Of a stretch of 64,000 nucleotides of DNA, positions 1 to 10,115 are shown piece by piece (position 1 is the stretch's first letter; every line of letters begins with the position of its first letter). Source of the DNA: Anaerobiospirillum sp. NML120448. GTDB taxonomy: Bacteria > Pseudomonadota > Gammaproteobacteria > Enterobacterales > Succinivibrionaceae. The DNA lies in contig NZ_JALKIM010000007.1 in NCBI RefSeq assembly GCF_023050945.1, positions 26,179 through 90,178 on the forward strand, in the 5' to 3' direction. The notes beneath the pieces were generated by a model. That model saw only the letters and a program-made list of their open reading frames with translations. It was not told the origin of the DNA and searched no databases. Made by a program: the position numbers and the translations under genes.

Positions 1-138
1 CAAAGATAACCACCAAAATAATGCAGGATTTACTACTTTCTTTGCTCTTTCTGACATGATCCATTGAACTAACATGCGACCAGCAAAAGCTGCCTGAGCA
101 AACAATCCTATTAAGGTATACCAGCTAATAATAGCCAT
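1..138 (-). CDS. Lipid A biosynthesis N-terminal-domain (LAB_N) protein, partial
   Basis: The 5' end of a minus-strand gene that runs off the left edge of the window; about 46 codons are visible, from an ATG at 138. The translation starts MAIISWYTLIGLFAQAAFAGR and continues with LVQWIMSERAKK and PALFWWLSL. The pattern of hydrophobic helix, then GRxLVQW, then SE-R, then FWxLSL is the hallmark of the LAB_N membrane domain found at the N terminus of some lipid-A-disaccharide synthases and as a stand-alone membrane protein. The role in lipid A or undecaprenyl-linked sugar metabolism is family knowledge. Whether this is the short stand-alone form or a fusion cannot be seen here. Confidence 0.75.
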   Translation of the reverse strand, partial: MAIISWYTLIGLFAQAAFAGRMLVQWIMSERAKKVVNPALFWWLSL

Positions 139-227
139 TCTATAAACCCTTTTAATGCTCAACTAAAGTGAAATTTCCTCATAATAGCTAAAGAGCACTA
201 AAAAAGCACAAATTTTACAAAAAAATA
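139..227. other. Upstream region of the LAB_N gene
   Basis: AT-rich DNA between the LAB_N start codon and the left end of the inverted-repeat element. It presumably carries the LAB_N promoter, but I see no convincing -35/-10 pair. Confidence 0.3.
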
Positions 228-413
228 TTCCACCTGTACGGACAAAGTTAACGTAACCTGTAATAACTGTCTGTAATATCTGCAATGAAGAAGAGCTAAT
301 GGCAGCGCAGCATAGTCATAGTTCTCCACGCTATATCTACAATATCCTGACAGAACACACTTTTTTAGGTAGTTACTACTTGAAAAGTGAATTCATCGTC
401 CGTACAGGTGGAA
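228..413. mobile_element. 186-bp MITE-like element with 16-bp perfect terminal inverted repeats
   Basis: The 16 bases at 228-243 (TTCCACCTGTACGGAC) are the exact reverse complement of 398-413. The inverted match stops abruptly on the inner side, as terminal inverted repeats do. The tetramer AATA flanks both ends (224-227 and 414-417), a possible target-site duplication, though weak evidence in AT-rich DNA. The 154-bp core has no open reading frame of note. The element sits between the groEL terminator and the LAB_N gene. Twelve bases of the same terminal sequence recur at 59722-59733 after pdxA. A non-autonomous transposable element is the best reading; a large regulatory hairpin is the alternative. 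Confidence 0.5.
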
Positions 414-428
414 AATATTTGCAGCCAT

Positions 429-473
429 AAAAAAAGCCAAGGCCCTTAGAAAACTAAGAGCCTTGGCCTTTTT
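429..473 (-). terminator. Bidirectional intrinsic terminator after groEL
   Basis: A 14-bp stem (436-449 with 454-467, one mismatch) around a 4-nt loop has an A run on its left and a T run on its right, so it can stop transcription from either side. It lies 33 nt beyond the groEL stop. Confidence 0.9.
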
Positions 474-505
474 AACTATTTAGTAATATGAGGTTTAGGG
501 GCAAA

Positions 506-2161
<1,656 letters not shown>

Positions 2162-2185
2162 CTAAAATCCTACTTGCAATTAATA

Positions 2186-2476
2186 TTATTCGTTAACAAT
2201 AGCTAAAATATCGCTCTCGGAGAGGATGAATACCTCTTCGCCATCTAAGCGCTCTTTCTTGGTGCCATAGCCTTCGTTGTAGATAACAACATCACCAACT
2301 TGTACGCTTAATGGAGCGGTTTGGCCATTCTCTAAGATACGGCCCTTACCAACAGCAAGTACCTTACCGCGAGTTGACTTTTGAGCAGCAGAACCTAATA
2401 AAATGCCACCCTCAGACTTGGTCTCAACCTCAAATGGCTTTACGATTACACGGTCGTATAAAGGAACTAACTTCAT
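2186..2476 (-). CDS. groS: Co-chaperonin GroES (Hsp10)
   Basis: The 96-residue co-chaperonin whose heptamer caps the GroEL ring. It starts [14 protein letters not shown]. The mobile-loop region ([13 protein letters not shown], about 16-28) and the conserved [12 protein letters not shown] segment are intact. It is the first gene of the groESL operon and is preceded by a sigma-32-type promoter and a leader of about 215 nt. Confidence 0.99.
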   Translation of the reverse strand: MKLVPLYDRVIVKPFEVETKSEGGILLGSAAQKSTRGKVLAVGKGRILENGQTAPLSVQVGDVVIYNEGYGTKKERLDGEEVFILSESDILAIVNE

Positions 2477-2911
2477 CTTTATTACCCAAATTAACGCAAG
2501 AAAAACACTTAAACCACATAAGTGTTTAGCTTAAAAAATCTGAAGAACTAGTTTAACACTAGCAAAAATCATAGACTGACTTGTGAGGATCAATTCACAT
2601 CCTAATATCTTAAAAGCATGGTCGCCTTAGATTTTTACTTAAAGGATCAAACAGCCCCTCAAGCAAATCAATCTCAATGATTCTCTGAACATTTACCTAA
2701 ATGGGGCCAGCTAAAAAACATTTCAAGGGTAGCTTTAAGAAATTTTTTATAAATTTATTAAAAATGGCTTATTTATCCCCTAAACAACCCATTATTTTTT
2801 AATTTATGCATAGCAGCATGAAAAAAACAAATCCGCATATATAAGCCAAAAGCCACCACAACCATCCATCATGTAAATTTAGTTGCAACTTTTTATCATT
2901 TTATCCATGCT
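2477..2911. other. groES leader and AT-rich spacer
   Basis: Apart from the sigma-32 promoter, this stretch holds the groES untranslated leader (2477-2692) and about 180 nt of very AT-rich sequence before the next terminator. I see no gene in it. Confidence 0.5.
2699..2727 (-). promoter_or_regulatory. Heat-shock (sigma-32) promoter of groESL
   Basis: Read on the minus strand, CTTGAAA (2721-2727) is followed by a 14-nt spacer and CCCCATTT (2699-2706), an essentially perfect RpoH consensus. Transcription would begin near 2692, giving a leader of about 215 nt before groES. No CIRCE operator is visible, so regulation appears to be by sigma-32 rather than HrcA. Confidence 0.85.
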
Positions 2912-2950
2912 ATAAAAAAATAAGGCTGCTTAACCTTATGCTAAGCAGCC
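2912..2950 (-). terminator. Intrinsic terminator after the EamA gene
   Basis: On the minus strand GGCTGCTTA pairs with TAAGCAGCC (2942-2950 with 2924-2932) and is followed by TTATTTTTTT. It lies just beyond the stop codon of the transporter gene. Confidence 0.85.
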
Positions 2951-2958
2951 CTAAATTT

Positions 2959-4251
2959 TTATTTATTAACTTGCTCCTTTCCTGGAACAAAGCTTGGATT
3001 ATGCTCGTGAGCTATACTCTCGCCTGCTCCCATCAAGCCACTGCTTGCAGCTATCCCTTGCTCCTTTTGGGACTCTTGGGCCTCGGTAAGCTCTACCTCC
3101 TTTTCAGGCTCTTGAGCCTTGTGGGAATCTTGCACCTTTTGGAGCTCTTGAGCCTTTTGAGGTTCTAGCTCGTTTTGTTTATCTAAGGTAGCTTCTGTTG
3201 GGTCAGAGGCGTTTTTATTGAGATCAAAAGTATTTTGCTCTGGAGTAATGACACCTTTTTCAATCAGCTTAGTGTTGTGCTTATGAGCTAATTCTGGGAA
3301 TCTCTTTAAGAGGTTAACCTCTTTTTCAAGCTCTAGTTGTTCTGGAGTCTTGCTTTGTTGACGCATTACTACCTTAGACTTAATGGTAATGATCACGCCA
3401 CCGATAATGAACAGAGCACCAATAATTTGAGCAGGTAAAATCTCTTCACCTAATAAGGTAACACCTACGATACCGCCAGTTAGAGGTACTAAATAAATAA
3501 ACACACCAGCTTTTGATGCGCCCACCTTTTGCACAGCAAAGTTCCAGGCCACAAAAGCAAAAATACCTGAGAAGATAACTAAATAGGAAAAGCCCCAGAG
3601 CGCCTCAGAGGTAATCTTATAAATGTGTAAGCTGTCAGTAGCAAAGCCAGTGGCATAGCACAAGATTGAGCCAAATAAGCCAGACCAAGCTGTAATAGCA
3701 ATAGTGCTACATTTACCATTAATGTTGCGTGAAATTACAGAATAAGCCGACCAGGCGATCTCACAAATAATGATGTAAATATCACCAATATTAAAGGACA
3801 GATTGAGCAATACGTCTAAAGAGCCTTTGGAAATAATACAAACAGCTCCCAAACAGGAAATGGCAATACCCATCCAGCCGTAACGATTTAAACGCTCGCC
3901 TAAGAAAAAGAAAGCTAATATTGTAGTAGCTGTAGGGCCAATACTTTCAATTAAAGCTGTATTAGTAGCTGTAGTTAATTGCAGACCATAAAACAATAGA
4001 CCGTTATGCACTAATACGCCCATAAAGCCTAAAGCAAAAGCAATCTTAAGCACATCCTTAGAAGGCTTAAGACCTTTATAGTCTTTTAAGATCACCATAC
4101 AAATAAACAACACTAAGGCAATACACGCAAAGCGAGAACCAGTGATCATTAAAGGAGAGAATGCTTCTACAGTAAATTTACCGCTAGCAGGAGTAGCACC
4201 CCAAATCAAGCATACTAGTAATAACAAAAGGTAATACTTAGCTTGGGACAT
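2959..4251 (-). CDS. EamA/DMT-family permease with a long charged C-terminal tail
   Basis: An inner-membrane drug/metabolite transporter with about ten hydrophobic helices over the first 300 residues, forming two EamA repeats (PLMITGSRFACIALVL and FLGERLNRYGWMGI are typical). The substrate cannot be told. The ATG at 4251, preceded by GAGG, is preferred to an upstream TTG at 4263, giving 430 residues. The family usually ends near 300. Here a hydrophilic tail of about 130 residues follows, rich in Lys, Glu, Gln and Ala, with a repeating KAQE/KVQD/EAQESQ pattern likely to form helix or coiled coil. The tail's function is unknown. The gene stands alone between terminators. Confidence 0.88.
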   Translation of the reverse strand: MSQAKYYLLLLLVCLIWGATPASGKFTVEAFSPLMITGSRFACIALVLFICMVILKDYKGLKPSKDVLKIAFALGFMGVLVHNGLLFYGLQLTTATNTALIESIGPTATTILAFFFLGERLNRYGWMGIAISCLGAVCIISKGSLDVLLNLSFNIGDIYIIICEIAWSAYSVISRNINGKCSTIAITAWSGLFGSILCYATGFATDSLHIYKITSEALWGFSYLVIFSGIFAFVAWNFAVQKVGASKAGVFIYLVPLTGGIVGVTLLGEEILPAQIIGALFIIGGVIITIKSKVVMRQQSKTPEQLELEKEVNLLKRFPELAHKHNTKLIEKGVITPEQNTFDLNKNASDPTEATLDKQNELEPQKAQELQKVQDSHKAQEPEKEVELTEAQESQKEQGIAASSGLMGAGESIAHEHNPSFVPGKEQVNK

Positions 4252-4683
4252 AAAAAACCTCAACGATTAAATTGTTTTGCTATAAAGTTAAAAACTCACT
4301 TGCAAAGCAGCATTCGCAAGACAAATAAGAAATGATAAAGACAGCTTTACCACACACACCATCAAAGTAAGATAAATTCACTTGATAGTTTGAACAGTCC
4401 ATACCATAGAAAAAACTAATAACCACCAAAGCCCGATTGTAAGACTTTGTTCCACTATACAAATTTCATAGTTAGCACTAGTACGCATCTGCATCGGCGC
4501 AGCTACGCTTTGGCCTGCGCTCTTAATTGAGCGTAGTTATTAATTTGCCCTACTTAGTTTGCAGCCTATCTAAGAGAGCTTTTGGTATAGCCTTATTTTG
4601 CACTTGATCATGAAATGTATTTTTTGATCTCATTAAGATCAAAAAAACCAGCTTATACCCCCTTATTCATTGCCAAAATATTG
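4252..4683. other. Intergenic region with alternative hairpins
   Basis: No gene is supported. At 4496-4540 the segments CTACGCT/AGCGTAG and GCGCAG/CTGCGC form overlapping, mutually exclusive stems. At 4620-4646 a perfect 10-bp AT-rich inverted repeat (TTTTTTGATC with GATCAAAAAA) flanks a 7-nt loop and could be an operator or weak terminator. A TATAGT box on the minus strand near 4455 is a possible -10 for the transporter, but lacks a good -35. Confidence 0.35.
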
Positions 4684-4715
4684 AAAAAGACGCTTTGCTT
4701 TAGGGGCAAAGCGCC
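4684..4715 (-). terminator. Intrinsic terminator after fxsA
   Basis: On the minus strand a 10-bp stem (GGCGCTTTGC with GCAAAGCGTC, one G-T pair) with a 7-nt loop is followed by TTTTTC. It lies 41 nt past the fxsA stop. Confidence 0.85.
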
Positions 4716-4755
4716 TTTAAAAATAAGATAAAATCAATTAGCTATAGGAGCTAAT

Positions 4756-5463
4756 TTAGAATTTCATGGAAGAGCCACTATTATCATCGTCAGGTAATTC
4801 CTCAAATTTGGCATCTTTGACTTCTTTTTGAGCCTGGAATTTAGCCTTCATTTCTTCAATGGTAGCCTGGCCTGCATTAGGATTCTCCCTAGGAACAGAG
4901 CCTTGCTCTTCCTTGGCTCGAGCCTCTGCTTCCTTCTCTAAGTCTCTAGTGCTCTTGCCGTAGTTTTTATTCATATACTCTTGGTATTTAGAGTCACGCT
5001 TACCAAAGACGTTAGCCTTCTCAAAAATAGGATTATCAAAAATACTTTTATCAAAGAGGCTAGCTTTGATATTAATTAATAACAAGATAATAGCAATAAC
5101 ATCAGTTAAAAAACCTGGAATAATGAACATCAACATCATAACTTGATCGAATAAGGTGCGCTTTTTTAATGACATCATGTAAGCAGCACGCTCTTCATTA
5201 GTCATTTTTTCCAGCTTTTCACGCTCCTTATTAGCTTGTTCATCTTGTAAATCAACTACGCCTTCACTCATGGCAAGCATAGCCACACGTTGCAATTGAC
5301 CTAAATCTCGAGCCAATAATTTTTTAGTGACCATAAGGCCTAAGTAACTTACTAAGAACAATAAGAAAATAGTAAGTAAAAAGCCAATTGCTTGACCTAC
5401 CACTACAAAGGTATAAATCTCAAGAGCAATCCATAAAAAGAAAAATAATAATATACGACCCAT
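4756..5463 (-). CDS. fxsA: FxsA-family inner-membrane protein
   Basis: FxsA is a small cytoplasmic-membrane protein that, when overproduced in E. coli, relieves exclusion of phage T7 by the F plasmid; its normal role is unclear. The start MGRILLFFFLWIALEIYTFVVVGQAIG, two N-terminal helices and a later pair around residues 110-135 (MLMFIIPGFLTDVIAIILLLI) are characteristic. At 235 residues it exceeds the usual 150-160. The excess is a charged Glu/Lys/Asn insert (about 70-105) between the membrane pairs and a Lys/Glu-rich tail. The ATG has GAGG seven bases upstream. It is transcribed alone and diverges from dsbD. Confidence 0.87.
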   Translation of the reverse strand: MGRILLFFFLWIALEIYTFVVVGQAIGFLLTIFLLFLVSYLGLMVTKKLLARDLGQLQRVAMLAMSEGVVDLQDEQANKEREKLEKMTNEERAAYMMSLKKRTLFDQVMMLMFIIPGFLTDVIAIILLLINIKASLFDKSIFDNPIFEKANVFGKRDSKYQEYMNKNYGKSTRDLEKEAEARAKEEQGSVPRENPNAGQATIEEMKAKFQAQKEVKDAKFEELPDDDNSGSSMKF

Positions 5464-5562
5464 TCAATCCTCACAAAGTAAACAGCAGCTCTTTAACAGG
5501 TATACTTATGCGCTTTGCTTTACACTTATGAACTAACCCAAACAGCTTATAAACTAGCTAAA

Positions 5563-5571
5563 AGTATACCA
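5563..5571 (-). promoter_or_regulatory. Extended -10 promoter for fxsA
   Basis: On the minus strand TGGTATACT matches an extended -10 element (TGnTATAAT with one mismatch), about 100 nt before the fxsA start. No good -35 is present, as expected for this promoter class. Confidence 0.5.
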
Positions 5572-5696
5572 AAACTAATGCTCTTAAATTAGCCTTTACA
5601 CTACAATGATAAAATTAGCAGTAAATTTCATTACCACTTAATTATAATAAGATCAGAATTTAAATTCCTGGGCACATGATTTGTGGATAGCTTAGT

Positions 5697-7952
5697 ATGT
5701 TTGATAAATCGCTATTTAGTCAAAGAGTTTGTTCTTTTGGTGTGTTTTTATTTTTGTCCTTGACTATATTATCTGGGGCATCCTATAGCTATGCTCAAGA
5801 AGAGCCTACTCAAATACAAAGTACTTATGAGTACTTAAATTCTTTAAAAGTAGATTTGAATCAGCCAGAGGCTAGTTATCCTGAGGTTAATGCCCCTATT
5901 GAAGGCAATATTAACTCTCAATTTTTTGATGATTTCTTTAAGAATAATGAACAAGAAAAGTCTCATCCTTTAGATCACAAGCATACCTCTAAATCAATCT
6001 TACCTTTTTCTCCTGAGGTTACTTTTGACAAGAATATAGTTAATATCAAAATTACTATTAGCGGTAATTCCTATATTTATCGCTCATCTTTAACCTTAGT
6101 AATAGATCCTGAGCTTACTCAATATCAAGAGCCACAATTACCTCCAGCTACCCCACATAGCGATGCGCTGGGCGACTCCTTTGTCTATTTTAATGAGATA
6201 AAGTTCTCTATTCCTGTGATCAAAGCTAGAGCTGGCGCTATTCTCATTCTCCATTACCAAGGATGCGATGAATCAGGTATTTGCTATCCACCACAAAGCT
6301 TTGTCATCTCCATTCCTTATGATATTGATACCCATCAAGCTGCCACCCGTAATGACGGCTACACCCAGCTTGACCGCAATATCGCCACCCAAGACCAATC
6401 AAGCCAAGCCCAAGCATCAAAGGCCGATGCCAATGCCAAGGGCATTGGCAATGCCGAGGCTAATATAGCCACTGCGCAAGCTGTTGCATCTGCCAAGGAG
6501 GGAGCGCCCGCTCCAGCGCAGGGCGAGCATGTTAAGACAGCTCATGAGACTGTCTCTTACTTATCACAAGCTAATCAAGAGCAGGCAACCAACAGCACTG
6601 GTTTGTTTAGCTTCTTTAAAGATGGACAAAGCGAAAACAGTGATGCTATTTCACAACTGCTAAGTGATAATCTACTAATTGGCCTACTTATTTGTTTCCT
6701 CTTAGGTATTGGCTTGGATCTCACTCCTTGCGTGCTGCCTATGCTCCCTATTTTCTCTGCTATGATTATTGGCTCTAAAAAGACCTCTGTTAAAACAGTA
6801 GATGTTTTAGAAAGTAGCATTGAGAACAATGATAAAAAAGACAACTCCAAGGTACGCCGCTTTAATTTTGTCTTAATGCAAAATTTAGGTTTTGCTTTAG
6901 GCTTAGCCCTTACCTATACCTTACTAGGTCTGCTCTTCTCTATGGCAGGCGCACAATTGCATAGCATTTTACAAAGTGCTGCTTTGAACTTTGTCTTAGC
7001 TATTTTAATGATTATTTGTGCTCTAGCTTGTGCCGATGTATTTGTTTTAAAAATGCCAAGCTTTATTACCAATCACTTGCAAAGTCGCACCTCTAAGGTC
7101 AATACCTCAAAATTTCCAGGAGCCTTTATTCTAGGAGCTAGCGCAGCTATTATCGCCAGCCCTTGCACCTCAGCCCCTTTAGCTGGTGCTTTGCTTTATG
7201 TCATGAAAAATGGCTATATCTTGATGGGCACCTTAGTGTTTTTCACTATTGGTCTTGGTATGGCCACCCCGCTTTTTATCATAGGCATGTTTGGCTCTAA
7301 ATTCTTATTAAAGTCAGGCATAGTAGGCGATATTATTAAGCGCTTGATGGTAGTGGTATTAATTGGTACTGCATATATTATCGTACGCCATAATTTAGGA
7401 CGAGCCGAGATCTTTATCGGAGCTTTAACTACCTACATTATTAGTGTTTACACCTTAATTAGCATTGTCTTCTTTATTAGAAGACGTGCTCTGCCAATGA
7501 TTACTGCTACTGTTATTTTGATTGCCTCTTTAGTGCCTACCTACTTATCTTTAGGCTACTTTGACCAATCACAACAACAGCATACCTATGAATCCTTTTA
7601 TAGTGCTCAGGATCTTAATACTTTCAATCGTCTCAGTGCTGACAACTACTCTTTTGTAGTCTTTACTGCTCAGTGGTGCGCTAACTGTAAGATAATGGAA
7701 AAAGAAATTTACTCTACTGAGCATTTTGTTAACTCAAGCATGGAGTTTAGAAAGATCTTGGTTAATATTACCGATACTAATGATCCTAATATCCAAGAAA
7801 TCATTAATAAGTATCAGGTAATTGGTGTACCTTTCTTTATCACCTTAGATGATGAAGGCCAAGTAATACAATCTCGCTTAGGCTTAGCCTCTACTAAGAC
7901 CGTTTATGAGGCTTTAGACAAAATGCGCAAGCTGAGCAACCAAGAACCATAG
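5697..7952 (+). CDS. dsbD: Thiol:disulfide interchange protein DsbD
   Basis: DsbD carries electrons from cytosolic thioredoxin across the inner membrane to periplasmic partners such as DsbC. All three domains are present. A signal peptide (about 1-34) leads an N-terminal periplasmic domain with Cys190 and Cys196 (GCDESGICYPP). The eight-helix transmembrane domain has Cys345 (DLTPCVLPMLP) and Cys490 (SPCTSAPL). The C-terminal thioredoxin domain has WCANC at 660-664. The 751 residues exceed the E. coli length of about 565. The excess includes an N-terminal Asn/Gln-rich stretch, an Ala/Gln-rich linker (about 215-300) before the membrane domain, and a polar loop (about 360-388). It is monocistronic or leads pseI, which follows 22 nt later. 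Confidence 0.96.
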   Translation: MFDKSLFSQRVCSFGVFLFLSLTILSGASYSYAQEEPTQIQSTYEYLNSLKVDLNQPEASYPEVNAPIEGNINSQFFDDFFKNNEQEKSHPLDHKHTSKSILPFSPEVTFDKNIVNIKITISGNSYIYRSSLTLVIDPELTQYQEPQLPPATPHSDALGDSFVYFNEIKFSIPVIKARAGAILILHYQGCDESGICYPPQSFVISIPYDIDTHQAATRNDGYTQLDRNIATQDQSSQAQASKADANAKGIGNAEANIATAQAVASAKEGAPAPAQGEHVKTAHETVSYLSQANQEQATNSTGLFSFFKDGQSENSDAISQLLSDNLLIGLLICFLLGIGLDLTPCVLPMLPIFSAMIIGSKKTSVKTVDVLESSIENNDKKDNSKVRRFNFVLMQNLGFALGLALTYTLLGLLFSMAGAQLHSILQSAALNFVLAILMIICALACADVFVLKMPSFITNHLQSRTSKVNTSKFPGAFILGASAAIIASPCTSAPLAGALLYVMKNGYILMGTLVFFTIGLGMATPLFIIGMFGSKFLLKSGIVGDIIKRLMVVVLIGTAYIIVRHNLGRAEIFIGALTTYIISVYTLISIVFFIRRRALPMITATVILIASLVPTYLSLGYFDQSQQQHTYESFYSAQDLNTFNRLSADNYSFVVFTAQWCANCKIMEKEIYSTEHFVNSSMEFRKILVNITDTNDPNIQEIINKYQVIGVPFFITLDDEGQVIQSRLGLASTKTVYEALDKMRKLSNQEP

Positions 7953-7974
7953 TATCAGATTATTGAGGGGGTTT

Positions 7975-8994
7975 ATGTCAGATACTCAAGTTAAGAGCCC
8001 ACTTATTGTGGCAGAAATTTCAGGCAATCACCAAGGCCGACTAGAACAGGCTATGGAAATGATTGAGCTTGCCGCCCAAAACGGCGCTGATATGGTAAAG
8101 ATTCAAACTTATACCGAAGACTCTTTAACTATTCCATCTACTCGAGATGAGTTTTTATTAAAAGATGGTCTATGGAAGGGCTATAACTATTACGAACTTT
8201 ATAAAGAAGCCAAGACCCCACGTGAGTGGATGAAGCCTCTTTTTGACCATGCTCGTGAGCACAATATTATTTTATTTAGCTCCCCTTTTAGTCTTGAGGA
8301 TGTAGACGTATTAGAACAAGCCCAATGTCCTATTTATAAAATAGCCTCCTTTGAGCTTAACTACCCTCAACTCATTGCCTATTGTGCTCAAACTGGCAAA
8401 CCAATGGTAATGTCTACAGGTTTAGCTACTTTAGAAGAAATCGATGCTGCTGTAGAGGTAGCTGTAGCCAATGGCTGTAAAGATTTAACCATCTTACATT
8501 GTGAAAGCCATTATCCTGCTGATCCTTCTACTTTTAACTTAAACTCCATTCCTTTCTTTAAAGAGCGCTATCAGTGTAAAGCAGGCTTATCCAATCATGC
8601 TATTGGTGATACTTTAGATATTGCTGCCACCGTATTAGGTGCTGACATGATTGAAAAGCATTTTGCTAAAGACAGAGAAAGTGGTATTGATGCAGCTTTC
8701 TCTATGACCCCTGCTGAGTTACGTGAGCTCAAAGATCACACTGTCACCGTAGCTAAATCTTTAGGTATTAAAGGCGTACGTTTAAATGATCTTGATATCA
8801 AAAAGCGTGCTATGCGCCGCTCAGTATATTTAGTAAAAGATATTAAAAAGGGCGAAACTTTAACTAACGAGCACGTCAAAATTATTCGTCCAGCTATGGG
8901 CCTAGAACCAGCTAAGCTCAATAGTGTTTTAAACAAAAATGCAAAACAAGATTTAATCGCACCGCTTCCACTTAACGCTGACGATTTTATCTAA
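7975..8994 (+). CDS. pseI: Pseudaminic acid synthase
   Basis: Condenses phosphoenolpyruvate with a 6-deoxy-2,4-diacetamido hexose to make pseudaminic acid, the nonulosonate used to O-glycosylate flagellin in several bacteria. The 339 residues comprise a NeuB-type TIM barrel (VAEISGNHQG, VKIQTYTEDSLT, FSSPFSLEDVDVLE, IEKHF) and a C-terminal SAF/antifreeze-like domain from about 280. FSSPFSLE and DAAFSM resemble PseI more than sialate synthase NeuB. A TTG lies at 7963, but the ATG at 7975 has GAGGGGG just upstream and is chosen. No other nonulosonate genes lie nearby; a flagellin gene is 51 kb away. Legionaminate synthase is the main alternative. Confidence 0.85.
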   Translation: MSDTQVKSPLIVAEISGNHQGRLEQAMEMIELAAQNGADMVKIQTYTEDSLTIPSTRDEFLLKDGLWKGYNYYELYKEAKTPREWMKPLFDHAREHNIILFSSPFSLEDVDVLEQAQCPIYKIASFELNYPQLIAYCAQTGKPMVMSTGLATLEEIDAAVEVAVANGCKDLTILHCESHYPADPSTFNLNSIPFFKERYQCKAGLSNHAIGDTLDIAATVLGADMIEKHFAKDRESGIDAAFSMTPAELRELKDHTVTVAKSLGIKGVRLNDLDIKKRAMRRSVYLVKDIKKGETLTNEHVKIIRPAMGLEPAKLNSVLNKNAKQDLIAPLPLNADDFI

Positions 8995-8995
8995 C

Positions 8996-9036
8996 AAAAA
9001 AAGGCTCTTAAAGCTTTGCTTTAAGAGCCCTTTTTT
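8996..9036. terminator. Bidirectional terminator between pseI and fkpA
   Basis: A perfect 12-bp stem (9003-9014 with 9018-9029) around TTT is flanked by an A run on the left and a T run on the right. It serves the converging pseI and fkpA genes. Confidence 0.92.
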
Positions 9037-9057
9037 AACCTTAGGTTTTAATTGAAA

Positions 9058-9843
9058 TTATTTCTTCTGCTCTTCTTTTGGAGAAACAACTTCAACTAAC
9101 TCAATTTCAAATACTAAAGCAGAGTTAGGCTTAATCTTATCACCAGCACCCATCTCGCCATAAGCTAAGTCAGAAGGAATATAAAGCATCATCTTGCCGC
9201 CTTCTTTCATTAACTGTAAGCCCTCAGTCCAGCCTGGAATAATATTAGCTAAAGGTAAAGCGATTGGCTCTTTTTGCTCATCGAAAACTTCACCATCAAT
9301 GGTAGTGCCCTTATAACGTACCATTACAGTATCGCTAATAGCAGGGGTCTTGCCCTTACCCTCGGCTAAAACCTTGTATTGAAGACCAGAACCAGTAGTC
9401 TTTACGCCATCCTTTTTAGCATTTTCAGCTAAGAAATCATTGCCCTCTTTTAAGGTCTTTTCAGCTACTTCCTTTTGCTTCTGCTCAATGCCTTCACGTA
9501 ACTTGGTATCAAGAGCTAATAAGGTCTCCTGCATTACCTTGTCATCAAGAGCAACTTTATCCTCTAAAGCGTCTAAGAAGCCCTTAACTACTAAATCGTG
9601 GTTGAACTTGCCTAATACGTCTTGCTGATCGCTTTCGATCTGGGCAATATAAGTACCAACACTAGCACCAACAGCATAAGAGGACTTATCCTCAAAAGAG
9701 CTCTGATCAGAAATGGTAGCAGCAGAGTTGGTGGTAGCAGCTTGAGCAGTAGCAACTGCACCCTTGTTATCATCTCCACCGCAAGCAGTTACCATTAAAG
9801 TAGCGGCAGCTAATAAAGATAAAGCTAAATAATTCTTCTTCAT
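9058..9843 (-). CDS. fkpA: FkpA/Mip-type FKBP peptidyl-prolyl isomerase lipoprotein
   Basis: A periplasmic peptidyl-prolyl cis-trans isomerase with chaperone activity, helping envelope protein folding. The signal sequence ends in a lipobox (VTAC, Cys21), so it should be a membrane-anchored lipoprotein, unlike soluble E. coli FkpA. Residues 45-140 form the helical dimerisation domain (SYAVGASVGTYI, LDTKLREGIEQKQKEVAEK). Residues 150-255 form the FKBP catalytic domain (VRYKGTTIDGEVFD, LPLANIIPGWTEGL, IPSDLAYGEMGAG). Length (261) is normal. A large hairpin sits just upstream of its Shine-Dalgarno sequence. Confidence 0.93.
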   Translation of the reverse strand: MKKNYLALSLLAAATLMVTACGGDDNKGAVATAQAATTNSAATISDQSSFEDKSSYAVGASVGTYIAQIESDQQDVLGKFNHDLVVKGFLDALEDKVALDDKVMQETLLALDTKLREGIEQKQKEVAEKTLKEGNDFLAENAKKDGVKTTGSGLQYKVLAEGKGKTPAISDTVMVRYKGTTIDGEVFDEQKEPIALPLANIIPGWTEGLQLMKEGGKMMLYIPSDLAYGEMGAGDKIKPNSALVFEIELVEVVSPKEEQKK

Positions 9844-9863
9844 AATAAAATTTTCCTACTCAA

Positions 9864-9908
9864 GCTTCCTATTCCTAGCTAGCTTGCTTTAGCTAGGAAT
9901 AGAAGCTC
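9864..9908 (-). promoter_or_regulatory. Long stem-loop in the fkpA leader
   Basis: Bases 9869-9881 and 9890-9902 form a perfect 13-bp stem with an 8-nt loop. It extends past one bulge to about 18 bp. It ends only a few nucleotides before the fkpA Shine-Dalgarno (AGGA), and no T run follows, so it is not a terminator. It may stabilise the mRNA or tune translation. Confidence 0.55.
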
Positions 9909-10047
9909 AAGTGTAAGTTAAACAAAACAACTAAAATCTCTACTGCTTAGTAGAAAGTTTTAATCTCAAGCGCAAGCGCTGGGCGCTGGTATTATAGCAA
10001 CTGTTGCATCTTAGCATTTAGTTCTTAGTATAAGCTTAGGATTGAAA

Positions 10048-10094
10048 CTAAAAAGCGCTCATCCTTTAATCATCAACTAAAGAACCAGCGCTTT
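10048..10094 (-). terminator. Probable intrinsic terminator after thiL
   Basis: On the minus strand AAAGCGCT pairs with AGCGCTTT. Further pairing of TCTTTA with TAAAGGA lies inside the loop, and TTTTTAG follows. The stem is less compact than others in the window. Confidence 0.6.
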
Positions 10095-10115
10095 GATAAG
10101 TGCTCTTACTACTTA

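Noticed and set aside
4280..4462. Possible 60-residue gene on the minus strand upstream of the EamA transporter
   Set aside because: It starts at TTG without a ribosome site, overlaps the likely promoter region, and resembles no family.
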